From a virus: a DNA stretch of 36,731 bases. The stretch covers positions 1 to 36,731 of the IMG/VR virus record IMGVR_UViG_3300021479_000004; one strand, 5' to 3'. Numbering within the stretch: position 1 is the stretch's first letter; each line of letters begins with the position of its first letter. This document shows positions 8,488 through 15,828 of the stretch, piece after piece. A program made the position numbers and the translations under genes. The notes under the pieces are model-generated. The model made no database searches. It was given only the letters and a program-made list of their open reading frames with translations, and had not been told where the DNA came from.

Positions 8488-8973
8488 TTAATTCTGCGAC
8501 GGCAGTGCGCCGAGCTGCGCGGCCATGGCTGCCGGGTACAGCTTGTAGCCCCAGAAATCCACCTGGATGTTGTTGGCCGCGCCGCTCGAATCCACGGTTT
8601 TCACTTTGTACGAACGCTTTTTCGGCATCAGTTGCGGGATCAGCCCCGCGGGGAACGGCAGTTGCGCCGTGCCGAGAAAGTTGTCGATATTCACGGGATT
8701 GGACTGCCAGGCCAGTCCGCCGGCGCCGCCCTCCGTGATTTCGATGGTCGCGGAGTTGCTGGTACGGCTACCGATCAGCATCAGAAGCTGGAAATCGGCG
8801 TCCGAATCGATTTGGAAATTGCTGGTCTGCGTGTCGTTTCCCGCATGCGTGTTGTTCACGATGTAGTGAAACAACTTGGCGATATACAGATTCCCGCCCA
8901 GCTCCATGATTTGCGGATCGCTTTGCAGCGCGTTCAGTTGGTCCTGCGTCAATGCGCCTGGCTGCGTCGACAT
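8488..8973 (-). CDS. Beta-rich virion protein, paralogue group member
   Basis: 161 residues from the ATG at 8973. A GTG five codons upstream (8988) lies inside a palindrome, so I prefer the ATG. After a helical N-terminus the pattern is ADFQLLMLIG, IEITEGG, IDNFLG, then NNIQVDFWGYKLY. This matches the strand order and key residues of 7870-8373 (ITExxG, NF, N-V, GY). Probably a second small jelly-roll-type capsid protein. It precedes 7870-8373 in the same transcript. Confidence 0.67.
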   Translation of the reverse strand: MSTQPGALTQDQLNALQSDPQIMELGGNLYIAKLFHYIVNNTHAGNDTQTSNFQIDSDADFQLLMLIGSRTSNSATIEITEGGAGGLAWQSNPVNIDNFLGTAQLPFPAGLIPQLMPKKRSYKVKTVDSSGAANNIQVDFWGYKLYPAAMAAQLGALPSQN

Positions 8974-8982
8974 TTTATGATC

Positions 8983-8999
8983 GCGCACTCCATGTGCGC
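8983..8999. promoter_or_regulatory. Palindrome GCGCAC-TCCAT-GTGCGC, candidate operator
   Basis: A 6-bp perfect inverted repeat around a 5-nt centre, 10 nt upstream of the ATG of 8488-8973. The same palindrome with TCTAT in the centre occurs at 32495-32511, also just upstream of a minus-strand start. A shortened form lies at 18102-18115 inside a promoter spacer. The shared position before genes suggests a regulator binding site or an mRNA leader hairpin. Confidence 0.5.
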
Positions 9000-9090
9000 T
9001 CCTCTACCCGGCTCCCGTTGAGCCGAATCCGCTGTCCTGCGTAATGCGTGCGGGCCGACACGCCTTCGCGTCAACGGCCCGCAATGTCCT

Positions 9091-9135
9091 GAGCGAAAGG
9101 CCCCGGTACAAGGGGCGCTTTCGCGGTAAGGCTGT
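9091..9135 (+). repeat. Junction hairpin repeat, copy 5 (inverted relative to its genes)
   Basis: Plus-strand orientation GAGCGAAAGGCCCC, loop GGTACAA, GGGGCGCTTTCGCGG, followed by TAAGGCTGTCA. The flanking genes are on the minus strand, so this copy points against them, unlike copies 1-4 and 6. Next to it (9049-9083) lies another inverted pair, GCGGGCCG and CGGCCCGC. Confidence 0.8.
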
Positions 9136-9143
9136 CAGAGTTG

Positions 9144-9228
9144 GGAATCGTAGCTGCTCGAGGAGCGTTTCTCAGTAGGGTGTGCGAGTCCCGCCGTGAG
9201 AAACCTTCACCGAACAGCTACGAATTCC
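9144..9228 (-). promoter_or_regulatory. Nested hairpin element after the capsid-candidate gene
   Basis: Outer arms GGAATCGTAGCTG (9144-9156) and CAGCTACGAATTCC (9215-9228) pair with one bulged A. Inside them TTTCTCA (9168-9174) pairs with TGAGAAA (9197-9203). The element starts 3 nt after the stop codon of 9231-9995 on the minus strand. It has no U-run, so an mRNA 3' stabiliser, processing site or factor-dependent terminator is more likely than a simple terminator. The whole gap 8974-9230 is non-coding. Confidence 0.6.
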
Positions 9229-9230
9229 AA

Positions 9231-9995
9231 CTAGAGCACCGCACGCGCTTTCTGCCCCTCGAGATACACCCACGCGTTGATACCGGTGCCGATGGGCACG
9301 GTGGTGTTCGCGTTGGTGGTGAAGCCCGTGGACTGCGCCCAGGCCGCCAGCGTCGGATCGACTTCCACTTTGAACGCCTGTTGCTGCGCGATCAAAATGC
9401 CATCGATGTTCGGGAACTGGTCGATACCCGGAGTGCCGTCGCATCCGGGATCGGTGAGGCGGAATCCCTGATGCTCGCTCGGCATGCCGTTGCCCACCGG
9501 ACCGATGATGGTGTTGGCCGCCGTGGCGCCGAATTGCTGCGCCCAGATGCCGCCACCCGCCGGAAGCTTCATGAAATGCGCGATCACGAAGAACGACTTC
9601 GTGGAGATGAAGAAGTTCACGATCGTTTGGCTTCCAAACTTGATGGCGTCCGTCTGGTTACAGAGGTTATCCAGCACGCAGGTAAGTCCGCGAACGAGCA
9701 TCCGTTCGGGAGCCTGGAGTTGGTTCGGCTGCACCATGCTGGTCATCTGCAGGGTTTTGGCCACGGTCGCGCCGCCGGTGATGGTGAAGTTGTTGTTCTG
9801 CACGATCGAGAACAGTGTTTGCTTCACGACCGCCGTCGAAACGGCCACGCCGTAGTAATCCCATTCCGGTTGAACCACGAAATCGCCGAGCCCGGCCGCC
9901 AGCATGTTCCGCAGGCGGAACCGGGGACGTCCGATTTCGTGAGCCGAAATTTCCTGCAAATGCGCAAAGCGTTTTGTGTTCAGATTTCTTGCCAT
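9231..9995 (-). CDS. Putative major capsid protein
   Basis: 254 residues, beta-rich, with no signal peptide or membrane span. Telling stretches are SMVQPNQLQAPERMLVRGL, NFFISTKSFF followed by LPAGGGIW, and the end GINAWVYLEGQKARAVL. The pattern (polar N-terminal arm, PNQLQAPERM, aromatic strand then PAGGG, final hydrophobic strand with Gly) is what I associate with capsid proteins of tailless phages. I cannot prove homology from here. It is isolated by strong hairpins on both sides, as expected for a highly expressed gene. GGAAG lies about 12 nt before the ATG. An HK97-type fold seems unlikely, given the length and the lack of a protease or portal. Confidence 0.5.
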   Translation of the reverse strand: MARNLNTKRFAHLQEISAHEIGRPRFRLRNMLAAGLGDFVVQPEWDYYGVAVSTAVVKQTLFSIVQNNNFTITGGATVAKTLQMTSMVQPNQLQAPERMLVRGLTCVLDNLCNQTDAIKFGSQTIVNFFISTKSFFVIAHFMKLPAGGGIWAQQFGATAANTIIGPVGNGMPSEHQGFRLTDPGCDGTPGIDQFPNIDGILIAQQQAFKVEVDPTLAAWAQSTGFTTNANTTVPIGTGINAWVYLEGQKARAVL

Positions 9996-10015
9996 TTGCT
10001 TTGTACTTCCTTTCT

Positions 10016-10032
10016 CCCGGCCCTTAGCCGGG
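10016..10032 (-). promoter_or_regulatory. Leader hairpin CCCGGC/GCCGGG before the capsid-candidate gene
   Basis: A 6-bp GC stem with loop CCTTA, about 21 nt upstream of the ATG at 9995. Together with the larger hairpin at 10041-10074 it gives that gene a doubly structured leader. The AAAGGAAG ribosome site lies between this stem and the start. Confidence 0.55.
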
Positions 10033-10040
10033 AACGTTGG

Positions 10041-10074
10041 CCGCGAGGCGTTCCGTTTTCGGAACGCCTCGCGG
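10041..10074. terminator. Perfect 15-bp hairpin between two late genes
   Basis: CCGCGAGGCGTTCCG (10041-10055), loop TTTT, then CGGAACGCCTCGCGG (10060-10074). It starts 3 nt after the stop codon of 10078-10554. There is no U-tract after it on the minus strand, so it may work as a partial terminator, a processing signal, or a 5' stabiliser of the capsid-candidate mRNA. Confidence 0.65.
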
Positions 10075-10077
10075 GTT

Positions 10078-10554
10078 CTAGCTCACGAATTTCGAATAGC
10101 TGCGACGGGGACCGAGCATTCCCATCGCGGCTGCGGCTGCCGGCGAAACCGCGCCCTTACTTCCGGATGTTTTGGAAGCGGACGCGGCGATCGCGGGCTG
10201 CGACTGATAGGCCGGCGTCGGGATCGTGAAATTCAACGGTCCGTACTGGCCCATGGACGCGGTGAGCAGCGTTTTCCCGGTGACAATGGTGATGGCACGG
10301 GAAACGGCCTGCACCGAACCGCCGATCAGCACGCCTTCCGAAAGGTTTTGACTCATTCCTCTCAAAAGGTACGCGCCGCCAAACGCCACGACGAGAGCCA
10401 TGCCCACGCCCGCCCAGCCGGTATTCAGCGAAGGGCTGACCATGCTGGGAATTGCGGACGCGCCCACGGCACCGGCGAGCGCGCCGGCCACCTTCACCGC
10501 GAGTTGGTTGATGCTGCCCGCGGCAAAGGGATTGCGCCTTCTGTGATGCGCCAT
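10078..10554 (-). CDS. Membrane protein with basic HHRRRNP N-terminus
   Basis: 158 residues from the ATG at 10554, which has an excellent AGGAGGAATTTCT ribosome site. The N-terminus MAHHRRRNPF is basic. Two hydrophobic segments follow at about residues 20-40 and 48-68, with a third, weaker one about 75-100, then a Pro/Ala-rich tail ending RRSYSKFVS. The same frame is open to an ATG at 10641 that overlaps the upstream stop as ATGA, which would add 29 Arg-rich residues, so two products are possible. Probably an internal-membrane virion protein. Confidence 0.7.
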   Translation of the reverse strand: MAHHRRRNPFAAGSINQLAVKVAGALAGAVGASAIPSMVSPSLNTGWAGVGMALVVAFGGAYLLRGMSQNLSEGVLIGGSVQAVSRAITIVTGKTLLTASMGQYGPLNFTIPTPAYQSQPAIAASASKTSGSKGAVSPAAAAAMGMLGPRRSYSKFVS

Positions 10555-10637
10555 AGAAATTCCTCCTTCCCCGCCGTTGTGTTCGTTGCGGACGCGACGC
10601 CGGCGAGCGTCATACGTCGGATTGACCAAACGCACGA

Positions 10638-11387
10638 TCATGTGCGTGCGCCTGACAAAAGTGTTTGGACCTCTTCGCGCTCATTGCGCTGCGCGGTCGT
10701 TTCGGCGCGCACGGCATTCGGATCGACGTATTCCGAAATGCTGGCGCGGCCGCCCTTCAAAAACATTTCGCCCGTGTAGGGATCGACGAGCAGCGCCATC
10801 TTCGTGCCGTCAAAACTGGAAAACGAGGAAATCGGCATCGCGGTGCTGCCCAGGGCTGCCCACGTGGCGTTTCCCGAAGTGGGGATCACGATGATTTGCG
10901 CCACGGGATGAAAGATCAGGAAGTTGCGGAACTTCGCGCTGGCCACTTCCTCGAGCAGTTGCTTGAACTTCGGCGCTTCGTGCTCTTTTTTCCCCGGCGT
11001 AAGGTGCGATTGTCCGTGTTGGTCCACGTCGTAAGGATTCGTCGCCGGATGCTCCGGATCGGGCACATCCGGCAACGCGGCCAGCCCCCTGCGAAGCGGC
11101 AAACGCGACGGAATCAATAAATCGCTTTCGGGAATCGAGATGGCCAGCGTGGGACCGTTCTCAGGCCAGTACAGCCGCCGACCGACTTTCGCGGCCTTGT
11201 GCAGCGGCATGCGACAATCGCGGTCCGGCTCAAAGTAGATCGTTTCGATCCTGCCGAAAATGTTGTAGCCCTTGCGTGGGCCCGCGCGCATGCGTTCGCG
11301 GCTGATGCGCAGGCACAAATCCAAATCCTTCGCCGCGCCCGTGACGATGTTGGCCTTGCTGATTCCGTGTTCAGTTCCCGCTAGCAT
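10638..11387 (-). CDS. Conserved-looking late protein of unknown function
   Basis: 249 residues with no signal peptide or clear membrane span. It has a charged first half, a central alpha/beta stretch (KFRNFLIFHPVAQIIVIP, then MALLVDPYTGEMFLKG), and a very charged C-terminal helix (AQRNEREEVQ). I do not recognise a family. Its position between the conserved 11521-12136 gene and the membrane protein 10078-10554 suggests a virion or assembly role. A start codon overlapping its stop as ATGA indicates coupling to the longer form of the next gene. Confidence 0.65.
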   Translation of the reverse strand: MLAGTEHGISKANIVTGAAKDLDLCLRISRERMRAGPRKGYNIFGRIETIYFEPDRDCRMPLHKAAKVGRRLYWPENGPTLAISIPESDLLIPSRLPLRRGLAALPDVPDPEHPATNPYDVDQHGQSHLTPGKKEHEAPKFKQLLEEVASAKFRNFLIFHPVAQIIVIPTSGNATWAALGSTAMPISSFSSFDGTKMALLVDPYTGEMFLKGGRASISEYVDPNAVRAETTAQRNEREEVQTLLSGART

Positions 11388-11466
11388 CCGCTTCCCTTTC
11401 CTTGCTACGATTCCGTCAAGCAGCGGCCGATCCTAGGCGCTCGAGTCCCGCCACGCTGACTGAATC

Positions 11467-11519
11467 CGGTGATCCGCCTTCGCGCATCGCGCTAAAGCCT
11501 TGTGGCGGACGGATCACCG
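11467..11519. promoter_or_regulatory. Intergenic inverted repeat CGGTGATCCG/CGGATCACCG
   Basis: A perfect 10-bp pair separated by 33 nt; the loop holds a second pair, CCGCC and GGCGG. It lies directly downstream of the stop of 11521-12136 and about 80 nt before the start of 10638-11387. There is no U-tract. Possibly a terminator with a long loop or an mRNA processing site. Confidence 0.5.
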
Positions 11520-11520
11520 A

Positions 11521-12136
11521 TCAGTTGACGATTCCTTCCGGTTCGATGGTGTATTCCCCTCCCACCAGAAACAGGCGGCCTTGCGGGCCGCGACGGTCAT
11601 ACATGAGCCGGGGGCGGCGGCCCGTGACGTCGCCAAACTGGTGGTAGTAGTTGCTCTCGATCCCGTCGACGTGCGCCTTTTTTGCGCGATACTCGATTTC
11701 CATGCACTCGCCCAGGTCGATCAGTTCCTTCGAATTGTCCACGCCCAGGTACGTCAGTTGGCCGCGCGTCACTTTCTGATCCCCGCCCACGAAATAAATC
11801 TGCGAGTGGCCGACGTTCCCTGCAACCTGCACATCCTTGCCGACGAAATCGAACTTGCCCCACTTCCATCCGCCGGTACGCTTCACTTGTAATTTACGCA
11901 GCACGCCGAGCTGGCCCAGATTCGCGGGGCGCGGCTCCGGTTCGATGTAGGTGTCCACGTGCTTGCCCGGCTCGCCGTGGAACTCCTCGTAAACTTGGGA
12001 AGCGCCAGCGAGTCCGGATGCATTACGCCGGCGCCCCCGTCTGTTTGGTGAAGGGTTTCCGCCCATCAGAACGAGCTCCGAGGGATTGGCGCCCATGAGC
12101 ACCAGTTCCGCCGGATTTTTAGCTCGTCGTGGCATG
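11521..12136 (-). CDS. Conserved phage/contig protein with RRxRRN and YxxFHG motifs
   Basis: 204 residues from the ATG at 12136. A GTG at 12150 would add five residues but lies in repeat copy 6. The N-terminus contains a tandem pair, AELVLMGANPS and SELVLMGGNPS, then NRRGRRRN. After it come VYEEFHGEPG, then QIYFVGGDQ, then LIDLGECMEIEY, YYHQFGDVTG and a closing LFLVGGEYTIEPEGI. I recognise this order of motifs from an unnamed conserved family in bacterial mobile and viral contigs, but it has no known function. Soluble, and probably virion-associated by position. Confidence 0.7.
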
Positions 12137-12139
12137 AGA

Positions 12140-12183
12140 GTCAGTTTCACCGCAAAAGCGCCCCTTACCGGGGCCTTTTGCTC
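12140..12183 (-). repeat. Junction hairpin repeat, copy 6
   Basis: On the minus strand between the stop of 12186-12584 and the ATG of 11521-12136. Arms AAAAGGCCCC and GGGGCGCTTTT, loop GGTAA, then GCGGTGAAACTGA. Confidence 0.82.
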
Positions 12184-12185
12184 AT

Positions 12186-12584
12186 TTAGGCCGAAGCCGC
12201 GATGCCTCCGTCTGGCTTGGATTCCAATAGGGCCACTTTCGCTTGCAAACTACGCACAGACTCTTCGAGAGCCTCGACGCGTTCGAGTAGGCGTGAGAGA
12301 GCCCCTTGCAAATCTCTGACGGATTCGTGAGTCTCGCCTTCGACGCGCTTCTGCAAATCGGCGTAGCTGGACGGGCCATCATCATCGGCGGCGTCATAGA
12401 GCGTTTCGGGCGGGCGCGCGACGATGCGGCAGTGATCGCGATGCCCGGCTTCGTAGATTTTTACGTCCACCAGCTTTTTGCCGAGCTGGATCGATTCCAC
12501 GGTGCCGTGGACTTTGATCCCGTCCAGGTCGAACACGACTTTCGTTCCGACCGGAAAATCCTCGATAGTTTTTGTGTCCGTCAT
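12186..12584 (-). CDS. Small SH3-like plus coiled-coil protein
   Basis: 132 residues. Residues about 5-55 look like a small beta-barrel (FPVGTKVVFDLDGIKVHGTV). Residues about 75-125 form a coiled coil with heptads (LLERVEALEESVRSLQAKVA). The ATG at 12584 has GAGG upstream. The frame is also open to an ATG at 12647 that overlaps the previous stop as ATGA, adding 21 basic residues, so the start is not settled. The function is unknown. A short scaffold or adaptor is plausible. Confidence 0.68.
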   Translation of the reverse strand: MTDTKTIEDFPVGTKVVFDLDGIKVHGTVESIQLGKKLVDVKIYEAGHRDHCRIVARPPETLYDAADDDGPSSYADLQKRVEGETHESVRDLQGALSRLLERVEALEESVRSLQAKVALLESKPDGGIAASA

Positions 12585-12643
12585 TTCGCGTTTCCTCTCT
12601 GTCTCAGCTTTCTGAAATTTCTTGATGCCAAACAGCCCGAACC

Positions 12644-13480
12644 TCATCGGCGTCCGCCCAATGTGTTGATCATCGCGGAACCGAAAACCAGTGCCACTAC
12701 GCCGAGGCCGATATATCCCGCGTTGTTTTCAAACCACGCGGTCAGGTCAGTCGGCGGATTCGGATTCGGTGTGCCGCCCGGACCTGCTGCACCGCCCGGC
12801 GGAGTAATCGAAGAAATATTCGATCCTTGCAAATGATTGCCAACGACCTGTTGCATCACGCCGTCAAGAACGGATTGCGCGTCGGACTGGTATTGATGCC
12901 CGATGGAATCCAGGATTGTCGCTTGCAATCCATATGTCGTGAGCCCGCTCGCTTTAGGCTGCCCATTAATCAGAGACATCCCGTGAGCTTTTAAGCCTTG
13001 CTGCAAGCCTGAGATCGCATCACTCGTGCTGACAGTTAGATTCCCGATCCCCGGTGACCACGTAACGGTATAGACGAGCGTACTGCCGGATGGCACTTGA
13101 GCCGGTGGACCGGATGGCGCAGGCGGTGGTGTGACCGACGCTGACGCAGGCGTCGTGGGAGCGACTCCGCCGCCGCCGGGAATCGTTACCCCGTACTGCG
13201 CGTAGAGCGCGGTAAGCGTGATGTTTCCATTGATCAGGTTGGACAAATCCTGATCCGTCGCGCCCAGCGAATTCAGAAGTTCGATATCATTGATGGAGAT
13301 TCCCTGGTCTAAGGCGGCATTCTCCATCGATGCGGAGAAATCGCCGAGGGCGTACGCGCCGGCGTGGTAGCCGTCCAAATCGTGAGCGGGTGCGGCGTAG
13401 CCCAAGAGCGCATGCGCGCCGGGCTGGTAGCCCATGCCGGCGCGAATCTCAGCGTACGCGGGATGGTTCGGGAAAAGCAT
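12644..13480 (-). CDS. Modular membrane protein with shared N-terminal tag and GGRR tail
   Basis: 278 residues. The N-terminus (FPNHPAYAEIRAGMGYQPG, then AHALLG, repeated later as AYALGD) is shared with neighbouring proteins. A middle part of about residues 50-90 is helical. A Pro/Gly-rich stretch follows, then a region with TLVYTVTWSPGIGNLTVSTS. It ends with one membrane helix (IGLGVVALVFGSAMI) and NTLGGRR. One C-terminal span with a basic end suggests a single-pass protein held in the virion membrane with its bulk on one face. It is the longest member of the cluster between 12.6 and 17.2 kb that still shows both ends. Confidence 0.75.
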   Translation of the reverse strand: MLFPNHPAYAEIRAGMGYQPGAHALLGYAAPAHDLDGYHAGAYALGDFSASMENAALDQGISINDIELLNSLGATDQDLSNLINGNITLTALYAQYGVTIPGGGGVAPTTPASASVTPPPAPSGPPAQVPSGSTLVYTVTWSPGIGNLTVSTSDAISGLQQGLKAHGMSLINGQPKASGLTTYGLQATILDSIGHQYQSDAQSVLDGVMQQVVGNHLQGSNISSITPPGGAAGPGGTPNPNPPTDLTAWFENNAGYIGLGVVALVFGSAMINTLGGRR

Positions 13481-13627
13481 TTATTTTCGTCCCCGTCGAA
13501 TCACTAAGCGATTCGATTTCATTCTTGCGGCGACTTCGATCAGAAGCCTATCGAACGGAATCTTGCCTATCCAGTTCTTGACATGCCCTCGATTACGAAT
13601 CGCCGATTTGGAAATCTGGCGCATCAT
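13481..13627 (-). CDS. 48-residue very basic protein
   Basis: Encoded by 49 codons including the stop. It starts at ATG ATG overlapping the stop of 13624-13737 as ATGA, with AAGAAGG 8 nt upstream, and ends immediately before the ATG of 12644-13480. The sequence is Arg/Lys-rich (IRNRGHVKNWIGKIPF in the middle, RRGRK at the end), with a predicted amphipathic helix and no membrane span. It could bind DNA or the membrane surface. The tight coupling on both sides makes it a real gene despite its size. Confidence 0.7.
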   Translation of the reverse strand: MMRQISKSAIRNRGHVKNWIGKIPFDRLLIEVAARMKSNRLVIRRGRK

Positions 13628-13737
13628 CGGCGACCCTTCTTTCCGCCGAGAATCCACGAGGCGAACACGATGCCGCCGGGCTGATAGCCCATGCCGGCGC
13701 GAATCTCAGCGTACGCAGGATGGTTAGGAAAGATCAT
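13624..13737 (-). CDS. 37-residue mini membrane protein (shared N-tag plus GGKKGRR tail)
   Basis: The first 21 residues (IFPNHPAYAEIRAGMGYQPG) are almost identical to the start of the 12644-13480 protein. They are followed at once by a short hydrophobic segment (IVFASWI) and LGGKKGRR. It therefore keeps only the two conserved ends of the larger family. GGGAGC lies upstream of the ATG. It overlaps 13724-13903 by 14 nt and the next gene by ATGA. It may be a real small virion peptide or the product of an internal deletion. Confidence 0.72.
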   Translation of the reverse strand: MIFPNHPAYAEIRAGMGYQPGGIVFASWILGGKKGRR

Positions 13738-13903
13738 TTTTTGCTCCCAACCGCCGGTATCGCAATCTCTGAGCCTCGCAGGCTGCCAAAGAACCGAGCA
13801 GCAAGAGCGTCGTAAATACGGGATTCCTTTCAATGATGCTGGCGATCAATCCGCCCGCATTGCCGGCGATCAAAATCCATCCGTATATGAAACACCGGTT
13901 CAT
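13724..13903 (-). CDS. Small two-span membrane protein
   Basis: 59 residues with hydrophobic segments at about 4-22 (IYGWILIAGNAGGLIA) and 28-43 (FTTLLLLGSLAAC), then a basic tail (RLRYRR). The ATG overlaps the previous stop as ATGA. No family recognised. It belongs to the membrane-protein cluster of the late transcript. Confidence 0.7.
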   Translation of the reverse strand: MNRCFIYGWILIAGNAGGLIASIIERNPVFTTLLLLGSLAACEAQRLRYRRLGAKNDLS

Positions 13904-14508
13904 CGGCGACTTTTCTTTCCGCCCATGAACCACGCAACCGCGATTACGCCGCCTGCGGCCACGAGGCCGTTCGGGTAGCCGGGGAAAAGCGTTTCTTCCG
14001 TGAACCAATCGAGCCATGAGGTGCCAGCGACGGAAGGAGCGGCGAGAGATGATGTGACCGCCGATTGCGCCTGCGCGATTTGCGCGGCGCTGGGCGCGGG
14101 CGTGCCCTGAATCAAGTCTCCCTGCGCGGCCAGCGCGGAGCCTTGCGGCGTGAGCACGTTTCCGGCGGTCAAGAGCGATCCGGAGTTGTACAGCGTCTGC
14201 GCATCCTGCGTGAGATATCCGGCATAGGTGACGCCCGTAACCGGATCGATGATGTTCGAGACTTGCACTGGCAGCGGCGCAGCGGACGGCGCGGCGCTGG
14301 ACACCTGAATTGGCACCCCAACCTCAATTGGCGGCGAAATCTGATTCGGCGGCAGCGTGGGCGTTTGTAGTGGCTCCTGTGGCGTGGACGTCGGCGGCGC
14401 CTTGACAATCGAAATGGGCGGCATGATCCGGTATTCGATCGGAGAAATGCGCGCCATGGGATCCTGCGTGAGCGCAGCACCGAGCGCGGGATGATTGACG
14501 GCGATCAT
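13900..14508 (-). CDS. Modular membrane protein with GGKKSRR tail
   Basis: 202 residues. The N-terminus (MIAVNHPALGA) is a diverged form of the FPNHPAYAE start of its neighbours. Residues about 30-80 are a Pro/Thr-rich linker. Residues about 85-160 are helical and Ala/Gln-rich. One membrane helix (LVAAGGVIAVAWFM) precedes the end GGKKSRR. The layout is the same as in 12644-13480, 14693-15469 and 15469-15828. Probably a minor virion-membrane protein. Confidence 0.73.
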   Translation of the reverse strand: MIAVNHPALGAALTQDPMARISPIEYRIMPPISIVKAPPTSTPQEPLQTPTLPPNQISPPIEVGVPIQVSSAAPSAAPLPVQVSNIIDPVTGVTYAGYLTQDAQTLYNSGSLLTAGNVLTPQGSALAAQGDLIQGTPAPSAAQIAQAQSAVTSSLAAPSVAGTSWLDWFTEETLFPGYPNGLVAAGGVIAVAWFMGGKKSRR

Positions 14509-14696
14509 CCGTTAGATTTCCCCTTCGATACGAATGCCCCTTCGTCGATTTCTGAATTCATTTCAATGAGTTTCAGAACGTTGTCACGATGTGCTTTGAA
14601 CCGGAACAAACGAACCCAGAGTTTGTGGTAGGCGAACAATCCAGCCGCCACTCCTAAACAGAATGTGACAGTGGCAGCGATGCAAATTTCGATCAT
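14505..14696 (-). CDS. Small single-span membrane protein
   Basis: 63 residues. A membrane helix covers residues about 3-24 (IAATVTFCLGVAAGLFAY). A basic segment (RLFRFKAHRDN) and a charged tail follow. The start overlaps the upstream stop as ATGA and its own stop overlaps the next start. The topology differs from the GGKKRR proteins, because here the span is at the N-terminus. Confidence 0.7.
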   Translation of the reverse strand: MIEICIAATVTFCLGVAAGLFAYHKLWVRLFRFKAHRDNVLKLIEMNSEIDEGAFVSKGKSNG

Positions 14697-15469
14697 CGCC
14701 GCCTCTTTCTTCCGCCGCCCATCGAAATCTGACTTGCCACAACTAAGAGCAGCGGAACGCCGAGGGCGATCACCAGATTCGGGACTCCCGCAATCAGCGT
14801 CGAGCCGGACATCCAGGACGTGAGCGAGCTCATGGCACCGGAAATTCCCGTCGCGGGCGGCGCTTTGTACAGGTTTCCGCCATTCAAGAGCGCCTGGCCT
14901 TGCGCCGTGAGTTTTCCCGCCGCGTTCACGAGCTGTCCGGCGGCCTGCAGCGCCTGCGCGGCCGTGGTGAGGTTGTTCGTGTTGATCGTGGACGTCGCGC
15001 CGGTATTCGGATCGGTGATGTTTATGTTCTGTCCCGTGGCCGTCGTGTCCACCGCAGACGTCGCCGCGCCGGTGGTAGCAGCGGTAAGCTGCTCGGCAAT
15101 TTGATACGGAACCGTTTGGCCCGTCTGAATGTTCGTGTAGGTGCCATCGCCGTTGCTGGTGAACTCCGTGCCCACGGTGGTGGGGTAGGACGAATACAGC
15201 GAGGGAGAAAGTTGATTCGGAAACGGCAAGGACGTCGTGTCGACCGGTGGCGTCAAGTCGATGATGGGCGACGGCTGATCGATGGCCGTGGGATCGATCA
15301 GGCTGCCAGTCGGATCGGTAGATGATGTATCGAACACCACAGGATCATCGCCGAGCATTCCGAGGAGTGCGTGCGCGCCCGGCTGGTAGCCGCGGAGCCC
15401 GCAGCATCGGTCGCCCGTGGGCGAGACTGTCAGGCCCGGCAATGGAGACGTGAGTGCGGCGTATGCCAT
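14693..15469 (-). CDS. Modular membrane protein with GGGRKRRR tail
   Basis: 258 residues from the ATG at 15469 (TGATG overlap with the upstream stop). The N-terminus begins MAYAAL and contains GLRGYQPGAHALLGMLGDD, the same tag as in 12644-13480. A Thr/Ala-rich helical middle follows. The C-terminal membrane helix (LVIALGVPLLLVVASQI) leads to SMGGGRKRRR. The middle part (AQALQAAGQLVNAAGKL, TAQGQALLNGG) resembles that of 13900-14508 (LYNSGSLLTAGNVL, then ALAAQGDLIQG), so the two are paralogues beyond the ends. Confidence 0.75.
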   Translation of the reverse strand: MAYAALTSPLPGLTVSPTGDRCCGLRGYQPGAHALLGMLGDDPVVFDTSSTDPTGSLIDPTAIDQPSPIIDLTPPVDTTSLPFPNQLSPSLYSSYPTTVGTEFTSNGDGTYTNIQTGQTVPYQIAEQLTAATTGAATSAVDTTATGQNINITDPNTGATSTINTNNLTTAAQALQAAGQLVNAAGKLTAQGQALLNGGNLYKAPPATGISGAMSSLTSWMSGSTLIAGVPNLVIALGVPLLLVVASQISMGGGRKRRR

Positions 15470-15828
15470 CAGCGTCTCCGCCCACCGAAAACTTTTGCTA
15501 GGACGAACACACCCGCGCCGATGGCGAAGATTGAATTGGGCATGCCGGGCCAGAGCGTCGACTGCCCCATCCACGTGAGCATCTGATCGAAGATACTCGT
15601 CTGCGTGGGCACCGTGGCCGTACTCACGGCGAATTGTCCGCCCGGGCCGAAAGAAATATTCGTCAGCGGCGCATCGCCTAGAAGCGACGACTTACCGGCG
15701 TCGTAGCCGCGAAACATCGGCCGCAAGCCCGCATCTTCGCGCGTGGAAAGCGCGGCATACGCGCCCAGTCCCCGTAGGTTTGGGTGCAGTCCGTTCGCAT
15801 TTCGCGTGTTGAGTCGCGCGTACGCCAT
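15469..15828 (-). CDS. Modular membrane protein with duplicated N-tag and GGRRR tail
   Basis: 119 residues. The N-terminal tag occurs twice in tandem: AYARLNTRNANGLHPNLRG and then AYAALSTREDAGLRPMFRG, followed by KSSLLGD. A short linker and one membrane helix (SIFAIGAGVFVLAKVF) end in GGRRR. The start is coupled to the upstream stop. The repeat shows the unit length of the tag (about 22 residues) and that it can be duplicated. Confidence 0.75.
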   Translation of the reverse strand: MAYARLNTRNANGLHPNLRGLGAYAALSTREDAGLRPMFRGYDAGKSSLLGDAPLTNISFGPGGQFAVSTATVPTQTSIFDQMLTWMGQSTLWPGMPNSIFAIGAGVFVLAKVFGGRRR

